A stretch of 17,360 nucleotides of DNA, taken from the NCBI GenBank assembly GCA_034211175.1, contig JAXHUH010000287.1, positions 1 to 17,360 on the forward strand, in the 5' to 3' direction. Source of the stretch: JAXHUH01 sp034211175 (lineage in GTDB: Bacteria > Actinomycetota > Acidimicrobiia > Acidimicrobiales > CAIXPF01). This document shows, piece after piece, positions 14,448-17,360 of this stretch (its first letter is position 1; every line of letters begins with the position of its first letter). The position numbers and the translations under genes are program-made. The notes beneath the pieces were generated by a model. That model ran no database searches. It was not told where the DNA came from and was given only the letters and a program-made list of their open reading frames with translations.

Positions 14448-15503
14448 TCAGTCGCGCACGGGCGCCGGACCGGTCGATGCCCGGACGATCAGGGTCGGTG
14501 GTTCGAGCGGTTCCCGTCCGGCGTCCTCGCCGCGGTTGGCGAGGAGGTCGAGGAGGACCGTCGCCGCGGCCCGGCCGGCGGCGAGCGGGTCCTGGCGGAT
14601 CGTCGTGAGCGCCGGGTCGACGTGGGGGGCGAGCGGGGCGTCGTCGAACCCGATGATCGACAGGTCGCGGGGCACGGACACGCCGAGGGTCCGGGCCATG
14701 GTGAGCCCGGCGATGGCCATGACGTCGCCGGCGTAGAAGATGGCGGTCGGGGGACGCTCGGCGCCGAGGAGCTCGGCGGTCGCCGCGGCACCGCTCTCCC
14801 CGCTGAACGTCCCGGTGATGCACCGCCCCGGCTCGAGGCCGGCGTCGTGCAGCGCCTTCTCCCACGCCTCGCGCCGCAGCACGGCGTGGGCGACGCCGGG
14901 CGGGCCCGAGACGTGGGCGATGTCGCGATGGCCGAGGTCGACGAGGTGGGCGACGGCGGCGCGCACGGCCGGCTCCTCGTCGGCGCCGACCGACGGCACC
15001 GGCAGGTCGTCGCCGGGCCCGGCGAGCGCGACCGCCGGCAGGTCGAGCTCCTCGAGCAGCTCGAAGCGGGGGTCGTCGGCCTCGGGGTCGACCAGGATCG
15101 CCCCGTCGATGCGGCGGTCGTCGGTGAGCTGGCGGTACGCGGCGAGCTCGTCGGCGCGGTGCTCGCGCACCGAGAGCACGAGGGTGTAGCCCCGCTCGGC
15201 GAGCACGAACTCGATGCCGGCGAGGAGCTGACCGAAGTACGGGTCGGTGCCGAGCTGCTCCGCGGGCCGGGCGAGGATCAGCCCGACCGACTGGGCGCGG
15301 CGCTCCGAGAACGCCTTGGCCCGCGGATCGGGCCGCCAACCGAGCTCCTCGGCGACCTCGAGGATGCGGCGGCGCGTGTCCTCGCCGACGCCGGGGCGCC
15401 CGTTGAGGGCGAAGCTGACCGCCCCCTTGGACACACCGGCGCGCGCCGCGACGTCGGCGATGGTCGGCTTGGTGCGTCGGCGCACTCGACGGTCCTCGTT
15501 CAT
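14448..15503 (-). CDS. LacI-family transcriptional regulator
   Basis: The 351-aa protein has the LacI N-terminal helix-turn-helix (TIADVAARAGVSKGAVSFALNG, 14-35), the hinge segment up to about residue 68 (RRILEVAEELGWRPDPRAKAFSERR), and a periplasmic-binding-like sensor domain (72-345). The sensor includes VGLILARP, the core-domain DGAILVDPEADD, and HVSGPPGVAHAVLRREAWEKAL. Near the end it has IFYAGDVMAIAGLTMARTLGVSVPRDLSIIGFDD and LTTIRQDP. It should repress a sugar or related small-molecule gene set. The ATG at 15503 is chosen because the HTH normally starts within 10-20 residues of the N-terminus. Its Shine-Dalgarno is poor, and the frame stays open back to GTG codons at 15716/15713, next to a promoter. 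No sugar transport or hydrolase gene is adjacent, so its targets beyond itself are not visible. Confidence 0.93.
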   Translation of the reverse strand: MNEDRRVRRRTKPTIADVAARAGVSKGAVSFALNGRPGVGEDTRRRILEVAEELGWRPDPRAKAFSERRAQSVGLILARPAEQLGTDPYFGQLLAGIEFVLAERGYTLVLSVREHRADELAAYRQLTDDRRIDGAILVDPEADDPRFELLEELDLPAVALAGPGDDLPVPSVGADEEPAVRAAVAHLVDLGHRDIAHVSGPPGVAHAVLRREAWEKALHDAGLEPGRCITGTFSGESGAAATAELLGAERPPTAIFYAGDVMAIAGLTMARTLGVSVPRDLSIIGFDDAPLAPHVDPALTTIRQDPLAAGRAAATVLLDLLANRGEDAGREPLEPPTLIVRASTGPAPVRD

Positions 15504-15718
15504 CTCAGCGGGTGACCGGGGGCCGTGCGCACCGTCGCCGGGCTCCGGGTGGGTTCGCGACGAGCCGTTGCGGCGGGGCGAGCGGGTGGCGCGGATGCGA
15601 CGCCGCTCATCGGCCGGGGTGCCCGGGGGCAGGAGCATCCCGGCCGATGAGGGCGTGTGCGCGTGGGGATGTCGCGGTCTTCGTCCGTCGGCCGTCCACC
15701 GCGGCACCGACACCACCC

Positions 15719-15747
15719 ATACTGAACCGGTTTAGCTCTGCCGTCAA
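15719..15747 (-). promoter_or_regulatory. LacI gene promoter overlapping a LacI-type operator
   Basis: On the minus strand TTGACG (15747-15742) and CAGTAT (15724-15719) form a -35/-10 pair with a 17-base spacer. Within it CTGAACCGGTTTAG (15722-15735) is a 14-bp palindrome with one mismatched pair and a central CG, the hallmark of LacI-family operators. It overlaps the -10, so binding would block transcription, consistent with autoregulation. Confidence 0.5.
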
Positions 15748-15937
15748 CGGCTTTCCCGCGATCGGGTCGACGTCGCGGCGCCGAGATGGGTCCGGCCCAA
15801 TGCGGCGCTCGGGCGGCGTCGGATCGTGCGGGCACTCGACCATCGTGCCACCGGGCGCGGTGCACGTCCGCGACCACCCGGGGGCACACGGGTGCCGCTC
15901 GGTCCTCGTCTGCTCGGGTGGAACCGCTCCGCGGGCC

Positions 15938-15973
15938 TTGACAGCCGCCAATTGTTCGAGTTGATATAGAACC
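15938..15973 (+). promoter_or_regulatory. Promoter and possible operator of the GntR operon
   Basis: A consensus -35 TTGACA (15938-15943) is followed after 18 bases by TGATAT (15962-15967), itself 6 bases before the ATG; the overlapping TATAGA (15965-15970) is an alternative -10. The AT-rich patch stands out in this genome. An imperfect dyad TTGTTC-N11-GAACCA (15952-15974, one mismatch) overlaps the -10 and could be the autoregulatory site of the GntR protein. Confidence 0.5.
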
Positions 15974-16321
15974 ATGCTCGTTCGACTCGACGAGCGCTCC
16001 GGTGAGGCGCTCTACCAACAGATCGCGGCCCAGGTTCGCCGCGCCCTCGCACGCGGGGAGCTGGCGGTCGGTGACCGCCTGCCGCCGGTGCGCGACCTCG
16101 CCGATGCGCTCGACGTGAACATGCACACCGTCCGGCGCGCCTACCTGGAGCTGCGTGACGAAGGCGTCATCGACATGCGCCGCGGCCGCGGCGTCACCGT
16201 CCTCGCCGGCGGCGACGACCGCGCCCGGCTCGGCACCATCGCCGCCGAGCTCGTCACCGAGGCCCGACGCCTCGGCCTGCGCGACGAGGAGATCCACGAG
16301 GTTCTGGAGGCCCACCTGTGA
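15974..16321 (+). CDS. GntR-family regulator, YtrA subfamily
   Basis: The 115-aa protein has a GntR winged helix-turn-helix (about 11-79: YQQIAAQVRRALARGELAVGDRLPPVRDLADALDVNMHTVRRAYLEL...GVI..RRGRGVTV) and only a short C-terminal helical segment (83-115). That is the YtrA subfamily layout, in which the small tail dimerises and no large effector domain exists. Such regulators usually control the adjacent membrane-protein or ABC-transporter operon and themselves. The stop overlaps the start of the next gene (GTGA, 16318-16321). The start ATG follows a promoter with almost no leader, so translation may be leaderless. The effector is unknown. Confidence 0.93.
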   Translation: MLVRLDERSGEALYQQIAAQVRRALARGELAVGDRLPPVRDLADALDVNMHTVRRAYLELRDEGVIDMRRGRGVTVLAGGDDRARLGTIAAELVTEARRLGLRDEEIHEVLEAHL

Positions 16322-17289
16322 CCCGCTTCAACCGCACGTCGGCCGTGATCGCAGCCGTCGCGATCGCGGTGTTCGCCCCCGTCCCGGCGATCGCGCCCCT
16401 GATCATGTGGTCGTCGCGCCTGCCCGACCCGATCGCCACCCACTGGACCTTCGGGGGCGAGGCCAACGACTCGATGTCGTCGGTGGCGTTCGCCCTCCTC
16501 ATCGGTGGGTTCATGCTGCTCGGCGGCGCCGCGCTCGTCGCCGGCGTCGCCCGCGCCGGCACGCGTGCCGCCTGGCCCCCGGTCGCCACGTTCCTCGGCA
16601 TCTACTTCGTGACCATGTTCGCCGCGCTCGGGGTCCACACCGCCGCCGTGAACCTCGATCACGACACGTGGACCGACGTGGCCGGCCCGAGCGTGGGGGT
16701 GGTCCTGGCCATCACCATCGTCCCCCTGGTCCTCGGCGCGCTCGCCGCGCGCCTGGTCAGCACCCGGTGGCCGGCCCCGGCACCCGACCTGCCGTCCGGC
16801 GCCGGGACGCAGCTGCCGGTCGACGACGGCGAGCGGGTCGTGTGGATCGGCCGGTGCGCCAACCCGCTGCTGCTGGCACTGTCGGCCGGGCTCGTCGCCC
16901 TCGGCGTCGCGACCGCCATGGTGACGGCCTGGTGGATCGGCGCCATCCTCGTCGTCTCCGGCATCGTGAGCGCTCCGCTCGGTGCGGTCACGGTCGTCGT
17001 CGACCCCGGCGGCCTGAAGGTGCGCTACGGCCTCTTCGGCTGGCCGGTCACCCGGATCGCGGCCGACCGGGTCCGTGCGTCCACCGCCATCGACGTCGAG
17101 CCCTCCCGTTGGGGCGGGTGGGGTTACCGGGGCTCGCTCCACCTCATGCGGCGCGCCGCGGTCGTGCTGCGACGCGGCGAGGGCATCCGGGCCGACCTCG
17201 ACGGTGACCGGGTCTTCGTCGTGACCGTCGACGACGCCGCCACGGGCGCCGCGCTGCTCGAGACGTACCGCCAGCGCCAGCCGGCCTGA
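16318..17289 (+). CDS. DUF1648 membrane protein with C-terminal PH-like region
   Basis: The 323-aa integral membrane protein starts with a GTG coupled to the GntR stop. Predicted helices lie at about 8-31, 55-77, 88-109, 124-146, 183-200 and 204-226. The loop after helix 1, SRLPDPIATHWTFGGEANDSMSS (33-55), is the DUF1648 signature shared with SdpI-type immunity and signalling proteins. The C-terminal about 95 residues (VVVDPGGLKVRYGLFGWPVTRIAADRV...) read like a bacterial PH-type beta domain, with GWGYRGS and VVLRRGEGIRADL late. Pairing of a YtrA-type regulator with a DUF1648 protein recurs in actinobacteria and firmicutes and suggests a regulated envelope or antibiotic/peptide response. That is inference; ligand and activity are unknown. 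Confidence 0.82.
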   Translation: MTRFNRTSAVIAAVAIAVFAPVPAIAPLIMWSSRLPDPIATHWTFGGEANDSMSSVAFALLIGGFMLLGGAALVAGVARAGTRAAWPPVATFLGIYFVTMFAALGVHTAAVNLDHDTWTDVAGPSVGVVLAITIVPLVLGALAARLVSTRWPAPAPDLPSGAGTQLPVDDGERVVWIGRCANPLLLALSAGLVALGVATAMVTAWWIGAILVVSGIVSAPLGAVTVVVDPGGLKVRYGLFGWPVTRIAADRVRASTAIDVEPSRWGGWGYRGSLHLMRRAAVVLRRGEGIRADLDGDRVFVVTVDDAATGAALLETYRQRQPA

Positions 17290-17293
17290 CGCG

Positions 17294-17322
17294 CCACCGA
17301 CCGCGCCCGGCGCGGTCGGTGG
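17294..17322 (+). terminator. Strong hairpin terminator of the GntR-DUF1648 operon
   Basis: Perfect 12-bp arms CCACCGACCGCG (17294-17305) and CGCGGTCGGTGG (17311-17322) enclose a 5-base loop, starting 5 bases after the stop codon. There is no T-tract, as with the hairpin at 5-36. Confidence 0.65.
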
Positions 17323-17360
17323 TCGTCATCGCTGCACGGTCGTCGGCTGGCGCGTCGCCG

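Larger units (their letters stand above)
15504..15973. other. 470-bp divergent intergenic region, LacI versus GntR genes
   Basis: No convincing gene. It holds a long leader (15504-15712) of the LacI gene, or alternatively a 71-residue Arg/Pro-rich N-terminal extension. A LacI-type operator and promoter lie at 15719-15747. About 190 bases (15748-15937) have no recognised structure. The GntR-operon promoter is at 15938-15973. Confidence 0.6.

Overview
The window is very GC-rich DNA with dense, mostly GC-ending codons, frequent GTG/TTG starts and many 4-base stop/start overlaps. This fits a high-GC actinobacterium. A Thr-rich-linker L,D-transpeptidase, a conservon-type NIT-domain kinase with a Roadblock partner, a TIGR03084-type DinB-fold protein and a mycobacterial-type glutamine-dependent NAD synthetase all point to Actinomycetota. 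The Thr-linker style resembles Acidimicrobiia, but that is inference from protein style, not a phylogeny. I see no rRNA, tRNA, CRISPR array, insertion sequence or prophage gene.

Layout. (1) 1-801: a strong hairpin ending an off-window gene, then a CDGSH iron-sulfur protein translationally coupled to a HExxH putative metalloprotease-like protein. (2) 802-1797: an unassigned 115-aa membrane protein flanked on both sides by non-coding DNA rich in TGACG/CGTCA, including a 15-bp tandem repeat and a 10-bp-arm palindrome. (3) 1798-5892, minus strand: a conservon-like pair (NIT-domain kinase homologue, then Roadblock/LC7 protein, ATGA overlap) followed by an L,D-transpeptidase. The kinase homologue appears to have lost its phospho-acceptor His, N-box Asn and G1-box Asp, and the usual DUF742 and GTPase genes are absent. 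(4) 6115-7964: psuK-psuG pseudouridine catabolism, divergent from the kinase. (5) 8037-8822: TIGR03084 family protein, convergent with (6) 8833-9623, an ECF sigma factor coupled to a small CPAC-containing membrane protein. (7) 9732-11800: an isocitrate lyase/PEP mutase family enzyme coupled to an MFS transporter, divergent from (8) 11915-12208, a small ferredoxin with Asp at the second cluster-ligand position. (9) 12344-14425: glutamine-dependent NAD+ synthetase, convergent with (10) 14448-15503, a LacI-family regulator with a CpG-centred operator-like palindrome in its promoter. (11) 15974-17289: a YtrA-type GntR regulator coupled to a DUF1648 membrane protein, closed by a 12-bp-stem terminator.

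How it works together. Most units are small self-contained operons of two genes joined by NTGA overlaps. The most unusual unit is the conservon-like pair. By family knowledge it belongs to a signalling platform in which a membrane kinase, a Roadblock protein, a DUF742 protein and a Ras-like GTPase cooperate. Here only the first two are present and the kinase looks catalytically dead, so the pair may work as a ligand-sensing scaffold rather than a phosphorelay. The second unexplained feature is the TGACG-rich DNA around the 115-aa membrane protein.
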